DNA from: Pseudomonas entomophila
Lineage (GTDB): Bacteria; Pseudomonadota; Gammaproteobacteria; Pseudomonadales; Pseudomonadaceae
Assembly: GCF_029193575.1 (NCBI RefSeq)
Contig: NZ_JARGCS010000043.1
Coordinates: 1 to 64,000, forward strand
Direction of reading: 5' to 3'
DNA: 64,000 bases
Shown here: one piece after another, positions 27,317 to 36,790 of the stretch
How positions within the stretch are numbered: position 1 is the first letter of the stretch
Layout of the letters: each line of letters opens with the position of its first letter
Made by a program: the position numbers and the translations under genes
Notes under the pieces: generated by a model
Database searches by the model: none
Told to the model about the DNA's origin: nothing
What the model saw: only the letters and a program-made list of their open reading frames with translations

Positions 27317-29545
27317 ATGAGTACGACACGCCCCATCTTCGACGAGCCACCCGCAAAGACCTTGCGTAGCACCCTCAACCGCCTGTTGCCAGTGGGTTTC
27401 GCGCTGGTCGGCATCAGCCTGTCGATGATGCTCGGGTACCTGGACCTCGAGCGCCGGCAGAATGAAGACGCCGCCAGCATCGCGGTGCGCCTGGCCGGAG
27501 TGCGGGGTGCTCTGGAAGCGCAGTTGCGTGCGGCCTTCGGCGAGACCGAGGGGATTGCCCAGTTGCTGGCCGCCGATGGCCACATCAGCACCGAGCATTT
27601 CCAGGGCATGGCCCGCGATGCATTGCAGTCAGTGCCGTACATGCGTCATGTGTCGCTGGCGCCGGACGATGTGATTGCCGCGGTGTACCCCCTCAAGGAC
27701 AACGTCGGGGTGATCGGCCTGGATTACCGACGTGTTCAGCAGCAGTACCCCATGCTCCAGGCTGCACGCGAGCGGCAACAGGCGGTACTCGCGGGCCCGG
27801 TGGATCTGTACCAGGGTGGTCGTGCGCTGATCTACCGACGGCCAGTCTTCGTGAACGGCAAGCGCGGGGTGAAGTTCTACTGGGGCAACCTGTCGATCGT
27901 CGCCGATATCGACCGTTTGCTGGAAGCCGCCGGCTTGCGCGCCGACGGGCCTATCGCAGTGGCGGTGCGCGGCGCCGACGGCAAGGGTGCGCAAGGAGCG
28001 TTGATCTGGGGGGATGGGGCGTTGTTCGACACCCCGCGCGTGAGCCAGATCGTCGACGTGCCGGGTGGGCAGTGGCAGTTGGCTGCCGAGCCGCGTGGTG
28101 GCTGGCCGGGGTATACCCTGTTGGCCTCGCCGCTGTTCCTCATCGCCCTGGCTTGCACAGGGCTGTTCAGCCTGTTCGTCGCCCGCCTGAAGGCCAATCA
28201 GCGCCTGCTGCAACAACGCAACCGTGAGCTGCGCCAGTCCCAGGCGCTACTCGAGCGTCTGGCGCACTACGACACGATCACTGGCCTGCCTAACCGCGTG
28301 CTGTTTCAACAACAGTTGGGCAGCGCCATCACCCAGGGCCACGGCCTGGCGGTGCTGATGCTCGACATCGACGGTTTCAAGCAGGTCAACGACAGCCTTG
28401 GCCACGCCATGGGCGACCTGCTGCTGCAACAGGCCACTGCGCGTTTCTTGCAGGAGCTGGACAACCAGGACCGCGTCTGCCGCCTGGGCGGCGACGAGTT
28501 CGTGTTCATGCTGCAAGGCAGCCAGGGCCAGGTTCACCACCAGGTGCGTGCGCTGTTGCGCTGCCTGCAACGGCCATTCGACCTCAACGGCAACGCCACG
28601 CTGGTCACTGGCAGCATCGGCCTGGCCTGGTGCCCGCAGCACGGTGAAGACACCGACAGCCTGCTGCGCCACGCCGACACCGCCATGTACGCGGCCAAGG
28701 AGAGCGGGCGCAACGCCTGGCGCCCCTACCACCCGGACATGACCGAACGCCTGCAGCAACGCCTGGAGCTGGAGCGCAACCTGCGTCGGGCCTTGCAGCA
28801 CAATGAATTCGAGCTGTGGTACCAGCCGAAGATCGACCTGTTCAGCGGCAACCTGGAGGGTGTCGAGGCGCTGTTGCGTTGGCGTGACCCGGAGCATGGC
28901 CTGGTATCGCCGGCCGATTTCATTCCGCTGGCCGAGCGCACCGGGCTGATCATCCCCCTGGGTGAGCGGGTGTTGGAACTGGCATGCGCGCAGTTGGCCG
29001 AATGGCGCGCCGCCGACTGCCTGCCGGGGCCGATGGCGATCAACGTGGCGGCGCTGCAGATCGAGCGCAGCGACTACGTGACCGCCCTGGCCACGGCGCT
29101 GGCTCGCCATGACCTGGCGCCCAGCCTGCTGGAGGTGGAGATCACCGAGAGCCTGCTGATGGAGAGCCAACAGCAAGCCTGTGCGGTACTGGCGCAGTTG
29201 CAGGCGATGGGCGTCACCACCGCCGTGGACGACTTCGGTACTGGCTACTCGTCGTTGGCCTACCTGCGCGCTTTGCCCATCGACCACCTGAAGATCGACC
29301 GCGCCTTCATCAAGGACCTGCCCGAGGACGACGACGCGGTGGCGGTGGCACGGGCGATCATCGACCTTGGGCACGCCCTGGGCTTCAAGATCACCGCCGA
29401 GGGTATCGAGACCCAGGCGCAGTACGACTTCCTGCGCGATGCCGGGTGCGACCAGGGCCAGGGCTACCTGCTGGGTCGGCCGATGCCGGCGGTGGCGCTG
29501 CTGGGTTGGTTGCCGAACCGGGCGGGCAGTCGCTCGGCCCGTTAG
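27317..29545 (+). CDS. Membrane GGDEF-EAL protein with periplasmic sensor (c-di-GMP turnover)
   Basis: About 742 residues. Membrane segment 1 (LLPVGFALVGISLSMMLGYL), a CHASE-like periplasmic domain of about 230 residues (NVGVIGLDYR, YQGGRALIYRRPVF), and membrane segment 2 (YTLLASPLFLIALACTGLFSLFVA) precede the catalytic part. The GGDEF motif is intact (RLGGDEFVF near 391) and the EAL motif reads GVEALLRWRDP near 515 with DDFGTGYSS downstream, so both cyclase and phosphodiesterase activities are possible. The start is uncertain: ATG 27317 (used) or ATG 27293, both with poor ribosome binding sites. It ends 7 bp from the convergent effector-like gene. Confidence 0.9.
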   Translation: MSTTRPIFDEPPAKTLRSTLNRLLPVGFALVGISLSMMLGYLDLERRQNEDAASIAVRLAGVRGALEAQLRAAFGETEGIAQLLAADGHISTEHFQGMARDALQSVPYMRHVSLAPDDVIAAVYPLKDNVGVIGLDYRRVQQQYPMLQAARERQQAVLAGPVDLYQGGRALIYRRPVFVNGKRGVKFYWGNLSIVADIDRLLEAAGLRADGPIAVAVRGADGKGAQGALIWGDGALFDTPRVSQIVDVPGGQWQLAAEPRGGWPGYTLLASPLFLIALACTGLFSLFVARLKANQRLLQQRNRELRQSQALLERLAHYDTITGLPNRVLFQQQLGSAITQGHGLAVLMLDIDGFKQVNDSLGHAMGDLLLQQATARFLQELDNQDRVCRLGGDEFVFMLQGSQGQVHHQVRALLRCLQRPFDLNGNATLVTGSIGLAWCPQHGEDTDSLLRHADTAMYAAKESGRNAWRPYHPDMTERLQQRLELERNLRRALQHNEFELWYQPKIDLFSGNLEGVEALLRWRDPEHGLVSPADFIPLAERTGLIIPLGERVLELACAQLAEWRAADCLPGPMAINVAALQIERSDYVTALATALARHDLAPSLLEVEITESLLMESQQQACAVLAQLQAMGVTTAVDDFGTGYSSLAYLRALPIDHLKIDRAFIKDLPEDDDAVAVARAIIDLGHALGFKITAEGIETQAQYDFLRDAGCDQGQGYLLGRPMPAVALLGWLPNRAGSRSAR

Positions 29546-29552
29546 GTTGGTC

Positions 29553-32500
29553 TCAGCCGATGTCCAACAGCGCCGCGACCGGTTCGGCCAGCGCACGTGC
29601 GCGCAGCCGGGGGTCGCGGTCGATCAACGCCAGGGCGCGCCATACCCGGCGCCAGGTCTGCAGAGGGGCGTCGAGAAACACGTCGAGCTCCAGCAGGCTG
29701 CGCAAGTCCCGCCGGTACAACAGCGGTAGGCGTTGCCAGATCTGCCGTTGCTCGACGGTGGTGTCGTCCAGCAGTTCCTCATATTCGCTGTCGGCGACCA
29801 GTAGATCGACCTGGTGCCGGGCGTAGTAGTCGAGAATCTCTTGCTGGACCTGTTCGTCCAGCCATGGGCTGTCGAGGCACATCGCGCCACCGGTCTGCGG
29901 CGACACTCGCAACCCTGGCGGCAGGCGGGTGAACTGGTTGTTCCCCAGGTCGAGCGCCAGCGGCTCCTGGAGCAGATCGAGGCCTGCCGGCAGTTCGGTG
30001 AGGCTGCAATTGTTCATGAAGATCGAATAGAGCACAGGCAAGCGCCGCAGGTCTGGCGCCTGGATCAATGGGTTGTCGGAAAGCTCGAGTACGCGCACGT
30101 TCGTTAGCTGTTCGAGCGCCGCTTGGCTCCAGGCGTCCCAGGTGATGCGATTGTGTTGCAGGCTGAGCCAGCTCAGTGAAGGGGCCTGGAGGTTTGGCAG
30201 GCGGCTGAAGCGGCAATAATTGAGGTATAGCCGCTGTGGGGTGGGGAAATGCGCCAGGAAACGTGGCGGTAACGCGCACAGCTCGGAGTTGCCACTGAGA
30301 TTGATGTCCTGCACGTGGGCGAGATCCTGCCCCAGGTCCAGGCCCTCGAGGTCTGCCTCGACCAGGTCGAGGTCACCCAGCGCCAAGGTATGGATGATGC
30401 GCCCCTCATCCAGTTGCAAGGTACTGGTGCGTCGCCAGGCATTGAGGATCGGCCGCATGGCCCGCTGCCTGGCTGCCGAAACGCCGGCCCATTGGCGCAG
30501 GTGGTCTTGCACCCACTGGAGGCGTTGTTCACGCTCGCGCAGCATGTCGCCGGGCGAGCGCAGCTCCCGCCGCCAACGACTGAACACCTCGTTGATGTGC
30601 GCATCGCTGGCGCTCGGATACAGGCGCCGATAACGCGCGGTCAACGCATCGCGCAACAGGGAGATGCGCGTGTGGTCGGTCGGCGCGCCGCCGCGCAAGC
30701 CTGCCGTTGACCGGCGCGGGCGCGGGGAGGGCTGGAACAGGCGTCTGGCCAGCGATGGCCTGAGGGTGTCGATACGCGTCTGCAAGCGCTTGGCCAAGGC
30801 CCTGGGCGTGCCAAGGTTCAGTGCCTGTTGCTGGTTTGGGGTCAGCGCCTGTTGCAGTGCCCGGCACAGGTCCTTGTCCACCACGCCGGGCGCCGGCCGC
30901 TCGCCCCGGTACGCCTCGTAGCCGTCGCGCGAACGGATCACCGTGCGCACCGAACCGGCCTGCGGGTTGCCCGCCTGACGCAGCAGCGGGCCCTCCGGGC
31001 TGGCGGCGCGCAGGTCGATGCGCAGGTCGCTGGGCCAGCCTGGCAGGCGCTCGAGGCAGACGAAGGCCAGTCTTTCGCTGGCCTGGTCGGCCAAGCCCAC
31101 CAGGTGCAGGCCTTCCACGGCCCGCACCAGCGGCAAGTCACCGTGGGCCTGCTCGACATCGCTGCGCAACCCGCGCGGTAAGCCACCGTCCGCTTCCCAG
31201 GCGCCGCGCTGCGCCTCGGTAAGCCGTGCCAGGAATCGTCGGGCAAGCGGCGCGGTGAACCTGGGGTATTCGCTGCACAGGCGTTCGACCCCGGCATCGG
31301 CGGGAGCATTTCCCTCATAGGCCAGCCGGAATGCCTCGTCGTCGAACGCCGGCAAGCGTTTATAGGCCTTCATGCGGGCGAGTGTGTCGAGCAGCAGCGC
31401 TGGGGCCCTGGCATTTTCCAGGTGGACGGCGCGCAAGTGCGCCTCGGTAACCCCGGCGATCCGCGCGGCCTGTTCGAGCTCGCGGGCCTCCAGGCCCTCG
31501 CCGACACTGCCGAGTCGACGCACCAGTGTGGCGTACGACCAACCGAGCGGCTGCTCATGCACGCCACGCCAGGCACCTTCGCCGTTATGCTCCAGCGGTG
31601 GCTGGTAGGCCTCGGTGTCGTCAGGGTGGCGCACGCGCCATTGCCCGCGCGCGTCCAGGCGAATGTCATGGAGCTGGCCATCCACGTGCGCATAGGTGTG
31701 CCCATCGATCGTGTAGATACCCTGTTGGTCCGCCACGGCATCCTCGGGGAGCGACAGGCGGCTGCGGTAAGGCGCCAGGTCGGGCTTCCAGAGACGCGCC
31801 TGGCCATTGTCCAGGCGTACTTCATCCAACGACTCCGTCCATCTGGCGAGCAGCTTCGGCGCCCATTTTCCGGCTACGTGCAAGCCTGCGATCAAGCCCA
31901 GGTTCAGTCCCACGGCAGCCAGGTGGTTCAAGGCCTGGTGGCGATCGCCGAGGCGCCAGGCCGCGTAGCCTTCATAGGCTTCGTCGAGCAATTGACAGGC
32001 GGTGACCACCAGCATCAATGCGCCCACGCCCGGGATGAAGAAACCGGCCAGCATCAAGGTATTCAGCCCCAGGCTTTCCAGCTCGGCGATGCGTCGCTTG
32101 CGCGCCTGCTCATCGACGTCAGCGGTGGGCACCGCCAGTTGACGGGCTTCGGTCTTCAGACGGGCGACATGCTCGAAGTGCAGGAAGCGCGCCCATGGCC
32201 CTTCGACGGTGTGTTCGCGCAGGTGCAGGTCAGCGCCTTCACGCAGCGGCCAGGTTTGCCCCTGGGGGGTATCGCCCGCGGCATCGAGGTTTTGTCGCAG
32301 GCGATCGAGGAAGGTGGCCTGCCGGTCGCGCGGCACATAGGCGAGAAACGCTTGGCGCGCCTCAGGCGACAACAGCGTGTCACGCAGCCGGTCGTGCACG
32401 GCAGCCAGGCCCGCGCAGGGTTGCAAGGCCGCTGCGTGCCCAGGCAGGTGCAATAACAGCCCGGCGTGCTCCAGGTCGAACAGCAGCACCTCATGAAGCG

Positions 32501-33335
32501 TGATACCGAACAGGCTGAGCTGGGTGCAGGGCAGGGCGCTATCCCCGTCGAGTCGTGCCAGGACCTCATCCAACGCGGCGCCGCTGAGTTGGTGGCGCAG
32601 GAACGCCAGCTGCGCATCCTGGCGCAGCCGATCTTCGTAGACCGTGACGGCCAGCTCGGCGACCGCCGCGGGGGCGTACGACGCATCGAGGTGCGCTTGG
32701 TAGCGCTGGCCGATGTCCAGTGCGCGGCAGGTGCTGGCGAAGGCCTCTGGCGACAGGGGCAGAGGCTTGACGTCGTAGGCTTCGGAGTCCAGCGCGATGT
32801 CTACCAGGGTCTCGCTGTCACCCAGGGTGGTCTTGCCGGTCACCTGGGTCTTGCTGACCCGGATGTCGGCGCTCAGGGCCAGCGCGCTTTCGCGACTGAA
32901 CGGCATCGCCTCGGTGAAATTGTGCAAGGCCGCCTCCAGCAGGCTCTGGCGCTCGTGGTGGTTGACAACGGCCTGCCAAGTGAAGACGGGATGCACGCGC
33001 AGCAGCTCGGCATCGCGTACCGATACCTTCACGCCATGGCGGGTTTCAAGCGCACTGGCCAGCAGCGGTTCGGCGAACTCGGCGATCTGCTTGAGCCCCC
33101 GCAGGGCGCGGGCCAGGGCTCGCTGCGAATGCGCCAGCCGCGCCTGGCTGGTTAGAACGGCTTCGCGCCGGCCAGGGGCGGCATTGGCGAACCAGGGGGC
33201 TTGCGCATCGGCGAAACCTTGGGCGGGGCGCAGTGCGTCGCTCAAGGCCTGCCAATGGTGCGGGTGAATATGCCGCGCCCAGACGGGAAGGCGTTGTTCG
33301 AGCAACGCCTGGTGGGGGTTTTGCGTGGTGGTCAT
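29553..33335 (-). CDS. Large LRR toxin/effector-like protein, lacking the NEL catalytic cysteine region
   Basis: 1260 residues from ATG 33335, chosen because AGGAG lies 7 nt upstream. The N-terminal two-thirds resembles the large Pseudomonas dermonecrotic-toxin/DUF6543-type proteins; a hydrophobic stretch lies near residues 418-450 (LMLAGFFIPGVGALMLVVTA). Leucine-rich repeats run about 985-1130 (LDLVEADLEGLDLGQDL, LPPRFLAHFPTPQRLYLN, VRVLELSDNPLIQAPDL, EPLALDLGNNQFTRLPPGL). Such proteins usually continue into a NEL E3 ubiquitin-ligase domain. Here the C-terminus resembles only its beginning (LLELDVFLDAPLQTWRRVWR) and stops before a Cys-Asp motif. Secretion route unknown; no signal peptide or secretion genes nearby. 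Host or bacterial target cannot be told. Confidence 0.8.
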   Translation of the reverse strand: MTTTQNPHQALLEQRLPVWARHIHPHHWQALSDALRPAQGFADAQAPWFANAAPGRREAVLTSQARLAHSQRALARALRGLKQIAEFAEPLLASALETRHGVKVSVRDAELLRVHPVFTWQAVVNHHERQSLLEAALHNFTEAMPFSRESALALSADIRVSKTQVTGKTTLGDSETLVDIALDSEAYDVKPLPLSPEAFASTCRALDIGQRYQAHLDASYAPAAVAELAVTVYEDRLRQDAQLAFLRHQLSGAALDEVLARLDGDSALPCTQLSLFGITLHEVLLFDLEHAGLLLHLPGHAAALQPCAGLAAVHDRLRDTLLSPEARQAFLAYVPRDRQATFLDRLRQNLDAAGDTPQGQTWPLREGADLHLREHTVEGPWARFLHFEHVARLKTEARQLAVPTADVDEQARKRRIAELESLGLNTLMLAGFFIPGVGALMLVVTACQLLDEAYEGYAAWRLGDRHQALNHLAAVGLNLGLIAGLHVAGKWAPKLLARWTESLDEVRLDNGQARLWKPDLAPYRSRLSLPEDAVADQQGIYTIDGHTYAHVDGQLHDIRLDARGQWRVRHPDDTEAYQPPLEHNGEGAWRGVHEQPLGWSYATLVRRLGSVGEGLEARELEQAARIAGVTEAHLRAVHLENARAPALLLDTLARMKAYKRLPAFDDEAFRLAYEGNAPADAGVERLCSEYPRFTAPLARRFLARLTEAQRGAWEADGGLPRGLRSDVEQAHGDLPLVRAVEGLHLVGLADQASERLAFVCLERLPGWPSDLRIDLRAASPEGPLLRQAGNPQAGSVRTVIRSRDGYEAYRGERPAPGVVDKDLCRALQQALTPNQQQALNLGTPRALAKRLQTRIDTLRPSLARRLFQPSPRPRRSTAGLRGGAPTDHTRISLLRDALTARYRRLYPSASDAHINEVFSRWRRELRSPGDMLREREQRLQWVQDHLRQWAGVSAARQRAMRPILNAWRRTSTLQLDEGRIIHTLALGDLDLVEADLEGLDLGQDLAHVQDINLSGNSELCALPPRFLAHFPTPQRLYLNYCRFSRLPNLQAPSLSWLSLQHNRITWDAWSQAALEQLTNVRVLELSDNPLIQAPDLRRLPVLYSIFMNNCSLTELPAGLDLLQEPLALDLGNNQFTRLPPGLRVSPQTGGAMCLDSPWLDEQVQQEILDYYARHQVDLLVADSEYEELLDDTTVEQRQIWQRLPLLYRRDLRSLLELDVFLDAPLQTWRRVWRALALIDRDPRLRARALAEPVAALLDIG

Positions 33336-33342
33336 CATCCGG

Positions 33343-33368
33343 CTCCTGTGCATGAAGGTGCACAGGAG
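33343..33368 (-). promoter_or_regulatory. Hairpin covering the ribosome binding site of the LRR protein gene
   Basis: On the minus strand CTCCTGTGCA and TGCACAGGAG form a perfect 10-bp stem with a 6-nt loop. The second arm contains the Shine-Dalgarno AGGAG (33347 to 33343), 7 nt before the ATG at 33335. This would sequester the start region in mRNA. Confidence 0.6.
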
Positions 33369-33410
33369 GCATCAACGAGGGCCCGGGTGAACGGTAGATA
33401 TGTAGTTTGC

Positions 33411-34331
33411 CTACGGCACCGCCGAGAACACCGAACCGGTGATGCGTTCACTCAACAGTTCCAACGCGCGCAGCCCTGCCAGCGAATTGCCCGACGCATT
33501 GAGCGCTGGCGACCACACGCAAATGCTGTAGCGCCCCGGCACCACCGCGACGATGCCGCCGCCCACGCCGCTCTTGCCCGGCAGCCCTACGCGGTAGGCG
33601 AAGTTGCCGGCCTCGTCGTACAGCCCGCTGGTGGCCATGATCGCGTTCACCTGCTGGGCCTGGCGCGGGCTGAGCACCTGCTGGTCGCTGTGGGCGCAGT
33701 AGCCGCTGTTGGCCAGGAACGAGAAGGCGCGGGCCACGTCCACGCAACTCATCGACAAGGCGCAGTGGTGGAAGTAGCTGCGCAGCACGGCGTCGACATC
33801 ATTGTGGAAGTTGCCGAAGGCCTGCATCAGGTAGGCCATGGCGGCATTGCGCGCGCGGTGCTGATATTCGGATTCGGCCACCACCGGGTCGCTGACGATG
33901 CGCGGGTTGGCGGCCAGTCGGCGGACGAAGTCGCGCATCGACAGGGCCGCAGTGGCGAAACGCGACTGGTTGATGTCGCAGATCACCAGGGCGCCGGCGT
34001 TGATGAAGGGGTTGCGTGGGCGACCCTTTTCCACCTCCAGTTGCACCAGCGAGTTGAACGCCTGGCCGGACGGCTCGTAGCCCAGGCGCGACCAGATATC
34101 TTCACCGCTGTGGCCGATGGCCTGGACCAGGCTGAACACCTTGGAGATGCTCTGGATCGAGAACGGCGTGTAGGCGTCGCCGGCGCAGTGCAACTGCCCA
34201 TCCAGTTCCTGGACGGCGATGCCCAGTTGGTGTGGGGCGACCTGGGCGAGGGCAGGGATGTATTGCGCGACCTGGCCGTGGCCGAGCAGGGGGCGGACGT
34301 GGTCGAGGATCTCTTGCAGGATGGCTTGCAT
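33411..34331 (-). CDS. glsA: Glutaminase (serine-dependent, GlsA/B family)
   Basis: 306 residues from ATG 34331, the usual family length; the open frame reaches 34373. It converts L-glutamine to glutamate and ammonia. YTPFSIQSISKVFSLVQAI contains the catalytic SxxK, followed by GYEPSGQAFNS, NPFINAGALV, YQHRARNAAMAYLM and GLPGKSGVGGGIVAVVPG. It lies downstream of the LysR gene on the same strand, 72 bp away, so they could be cotranscribed. Confidence 0.93.
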   Translation of the reverse strand: MQAILQEILDHVRPLLGHGQVAQYIPALAQVAPHQLGIAVQELDGQLHCAGDAYTPFSIQSISKVFSLVQAIGHSGEDIWSRLGYEPSGQAFNSLVQLEVEKGRPRNPFINAGALVICDINQSRFATAALSMRDFVRRLAANPRIVSDPVVAESEYQHRARNAAMAYLMQAFGNFHNDVDAVLRSYFHHCALSMSCVDVARAFSFLANSGYCAHSDQQVLSPRQAQQVNAIMATSGLYDEAGNFAYRVGLPGKSGVGGGIVAVVPGRYSICVWSPALNASGNSLAGLRALELLSERITGSVFSAVP

Positions 34332-34403
34332 GGGGTGGTCGTAGTGCTGTCGAGGCGGCACAGGGTACAGCAAACGGCTGGGCTTCGCCGGAACAACCCT
34401 GAA

Positions 34404-35318
34404 TCATTCCCGCTCGAGCCGGTACATCCGGCATTCGGCCAACAGCGCCAGCAGGTTCGGGTCACGCTCACGCGCCTTCAGGAACACCACCCCGATATGC
34501 TGCTGCAAGCGGTATCGCGCCTGCAGCGGGATCAACCGCACACGGTTCTCGTAGACGGCGGCGATGCGCCCGGGCAGCAACGCATACCCCACCCCCGAAC
34601 TGACCATGCTCAACAAGGTGAAGATGTCGTTGACCTGCATCGCCACCTTCGGCTCGAACCCGGCCTGTTCAAACACCCGCGTACCGTCCCGGTGGGTGGC
34701 GAAGCCCTGGGTCAGGGTAAGGAAGGTCGAGTCGGCGAGGTCCGCCAGGTCCACTTCGCCTTGTTCGGCGAACGGCGAGTCGGTGGGCACGGCAAGGAAA
34801 ATGTCGTCGGAGAACAGCGGCAACTGCTCGCAGCCAGGGTCCATCACGCTTTCGTCCAGCGACACCAGGATCGCGTCCAGCTCGTGGTTCTTCAGCCGGT
34901 GCAACAGCTCCACGTTCGAGCCCAGGGTCAGGTCGATGTTCAGTTCGCTGCGCCGCAGTTTCAGGCCCATCACCAGGCGCGGCACGGTCTTGACGGTCAG
35001 CGAGTACAGCGCGCCCAGCTTGAAGCGCTGGGAGTAGAAGCCTGCCGCCTCGCGGGTCAGGCGCACCAGCTGTTCGGCGTCCTGGATCAGCTGGCGGGCC
35101 TTTTTCTCCAGCACGTAGGCGCTCTCCAGCGGAATCAACTGGCGGCCTTCGTGCTTGAACAAGGGGCAGCGCAGCGCGCTTTCCAGCGAGTGGATGGCCC
35201 GGTGCACGCTGACCGCGCTGGTGGACAGCTCGGCGGCGGCGCGGGCCAGGTTGCCGCTGCGCATGAAGGCCAGAAAGGTCTCCAGCTTCTTCAGGGTCAG
35301 CTCTTCATCGATCAGCAT
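34404..35318 (-). CDS. mdcR: LysR-family regulator, probable MdcR
   Basis: 304 residues from ATG 35318. The N-terminal winged helix-turn-helix is TLKKLETFLAFMRSGNLARAAAELSTSAVSVHRAIHSLESALRCPLFKHEGR; the rest is a typical inducer-binding domain. The start MLIDEELTLKKLE and the VHRAIHSLE recognition helix match my memory of malonate-responsive MdcR proteins of Pseudomonas, which usually sit just after mdcM. Here it is 12 kb away next to glutaminase. The symbol is tentative; it could instead regulate the adjacent glutaminase. Confidence 0.6.
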   Translation of the reverse strand: MLIDEELTLKKLETFLAFMRSGNLARAAAELSTSAVSVHRAIHSLESALRCPLFKHEGRQLIPLESAYVLEKKARQLIQDAEQLVRLTREAAGFYSQRFKLGALYSLTVKTVPRLVMGLKLRRSELNIDLTLGSNVELLHRLKNHELDAILVSLDESVMDPGCEQLPLFSDDIFLAVPTDSPFAEQGEVDLADLADSTFLTLTQGFATHRDGTRVFEQAGFEPKVAMQVNDIFTLLSMVSSGVGYALLPGRIAAVYENRVRLIPLQARYRLQQHIGVVFLKARERDPNLLALLAECRMYRLERE

Positions 35319-35385
35319 GCGCAGGGGCTCGCGGCGGGTAGAGGCCTGATGATGCCCGCCCGCTGCCCGCCGAGGCAATCGGCGC

Positions 35386-36774
35386 TCAGTTCACCGGCGC
35401 CCAGCCACCGCCCAGCGCGGCGTACAGGTTGACCTCCGCCAGCAACTGCGCCAGGCGGTCGTTGATCAGGCCCTGCTGGGCGCTGAACAACGACCGCTGG
35501 GCATCGAGGAAGGTCAGGCTGCTGTCCAGGCCGCTGCGGTAGCGGTTGCGTGCCAGGTCGTAGTAGCGCTGGCTGGCCTGGACCAGGTCGCGTTGGGCGC
35601 GCAGCTGGCGTTCGTAGGTGGCACGCGCGGCCAGGCCGTCGGCGACTTCCTGGAAGGCGGTCTGGATGGCCTTTTCGTAGCGCGCCACTTCCACGGCCTT
35701 CTGCACCTGGGCGTAGTCCAGGCTCGCGCGCAGGGAGCCGGCGTTGAACAGCGGCAGGTTCAACTGCGGCTGGAACAGCCAGGTGCCGGAGCCGGCGTCG
35801 AACAACCCGGACAAGTCGCGGCTACCGCTGCCCGCATTGGCGGTCAGGCTGATGCTGGGGAAAAAAGCGGCGCGCGCCGCGCCGATGTTGGCGTTGGCGG
35901 CGCGCAGCTGGTACTCCGCCTGGAGGATGTCCGGGCGCCGTTGCAGCAGCTCCGAGGGCAGCCCCGCCGGCAGGCCGCTGATCTGTTCGGCGGCCAGCGG
36001 CAGGCTGGCGGGCGGGGCGTTCAGCGACGTGCCGACCAGCAGGGTCAACTGGTTGAAGTCCTGGGCCACCTGGCGCTGGTAGCGGGCCACGGCGGCACGG
36101 GTGCTGTCGACGCTGGTCCGCGCCTGGATGCTCTGCAAGGCCGAGGCGGTGCCGGCGCGGCGCTGGCCGAGGGTCAGGCGAAGACTCTCCTGGTCGGCGG
36201 CCAGGGTCTGCTGGGACAATGCCAGCAATTCCAGGTCGGCGCGCCAGGTCAGGTAGCCGCTCGCCACGCTGGCCACCAGGCCCAGTTGCACGCTGCGCCG
36301 TGCCTCGTCGCTGGCCAGGTAGGTGAGCAAGGCCTGGTCGCTGAGGCTGCGCAGGCGGCCGAACAGGTCCAGCTCATAGGCGCTGATGCCCAGTGTGGCC
36401 GAGTAGGTCTGCGAGATCACCCCATCGCCGGTGCCCGTCATGCGTCGCGGCAGGTACTGGCGCTGGCCCTTGGCATCGGCGGCGACCTTGGGCAACAGCT
36501 CGGCGCGCTGGATGCGGTACTGGGCGCGATAAGCCTCGACGTTGAGCGCGGCCACGCGCAGGTCGCGGTTGTTCGCCAGTGCGCTGTCGATCAGTTGGCG
36601 CAGCAGTGGGTCGTGAAACACCCCGCGCCAGTCCTCCGGCGCGCCAGGTGTGGCAGGCGCATCGGGAGGGGCGGGGTACTGCGTGGCGACAGGCAGGGCA
36701 GGGCGCTGGTAGTCAGGGGCTAGCGTGCAGCCGGCCAGGAGCATGGCCAGTAAAGTAGCGGGGTATCTGGGCAT
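35386..36774 (-). CDS. OprM/NodT-family outer-membrane efflux lipoprotein
   Basis: 462 residues from ATG 36774 (GGGAA upstream). The lipobox LLAGC at about residues 11-15 and the mature start TLAPDYQRPALPV are typical. Two OEP repeats follow (DPLLRQLIDSALANNRDLRVAALNVE, RRPDILQAEYQLRAANANIGAARAAFFPSISL, YRSGLDSSLTFLDAQRSLF). It lies 16 bp after the LuxR gene on the same strand and divergent from the starter NRPS. In this position it is the expected outer-membrane partner of the MacAB exporter encoded at 6.3-9.4 kb. Confidence 0.92.
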   Translation of the reverse strand: MPRYPATLLAMLLAGCTLAPDYQRPALPVATQYPAPPDAPATPGAPEDWRGVFHDPLLRQLIDSALANNRDLRVAALNVEAYRAQYRIQRAELLPKVAADAKGQRQYLPRRMTGTGDGVISQTYSATLGISAYELDLFGRLRSLSDQALLTYLASDEARRSVQLGLVASVASGYLTWRADLELLALSQQTLAADQESLRLTLGQRRAGTASALQSIQARTSVDSTRAAVARYQRQVAQDFNQLTLLVGTSLNAPPASLPLAAEQISGLPAGLPSELLQRRPDILQAEYQLRAANANIGAARAAFFPSISLTANAGSGSRDLSGLFDAGSGTWLFQPQLNLPLFNAGSLRASLDYAQVQKAVEVARYEKAIQTAFQEVADGLAARATYERQLRAQRDLVQASQRYYDLARNRYRSGLDSSLTFLDAQRSLFSAQQGLINDRLAQLLAEVNLYAALGGGWAPVN

Positions 36775-36790
36775 TGCGGGTTCCCTGTGT

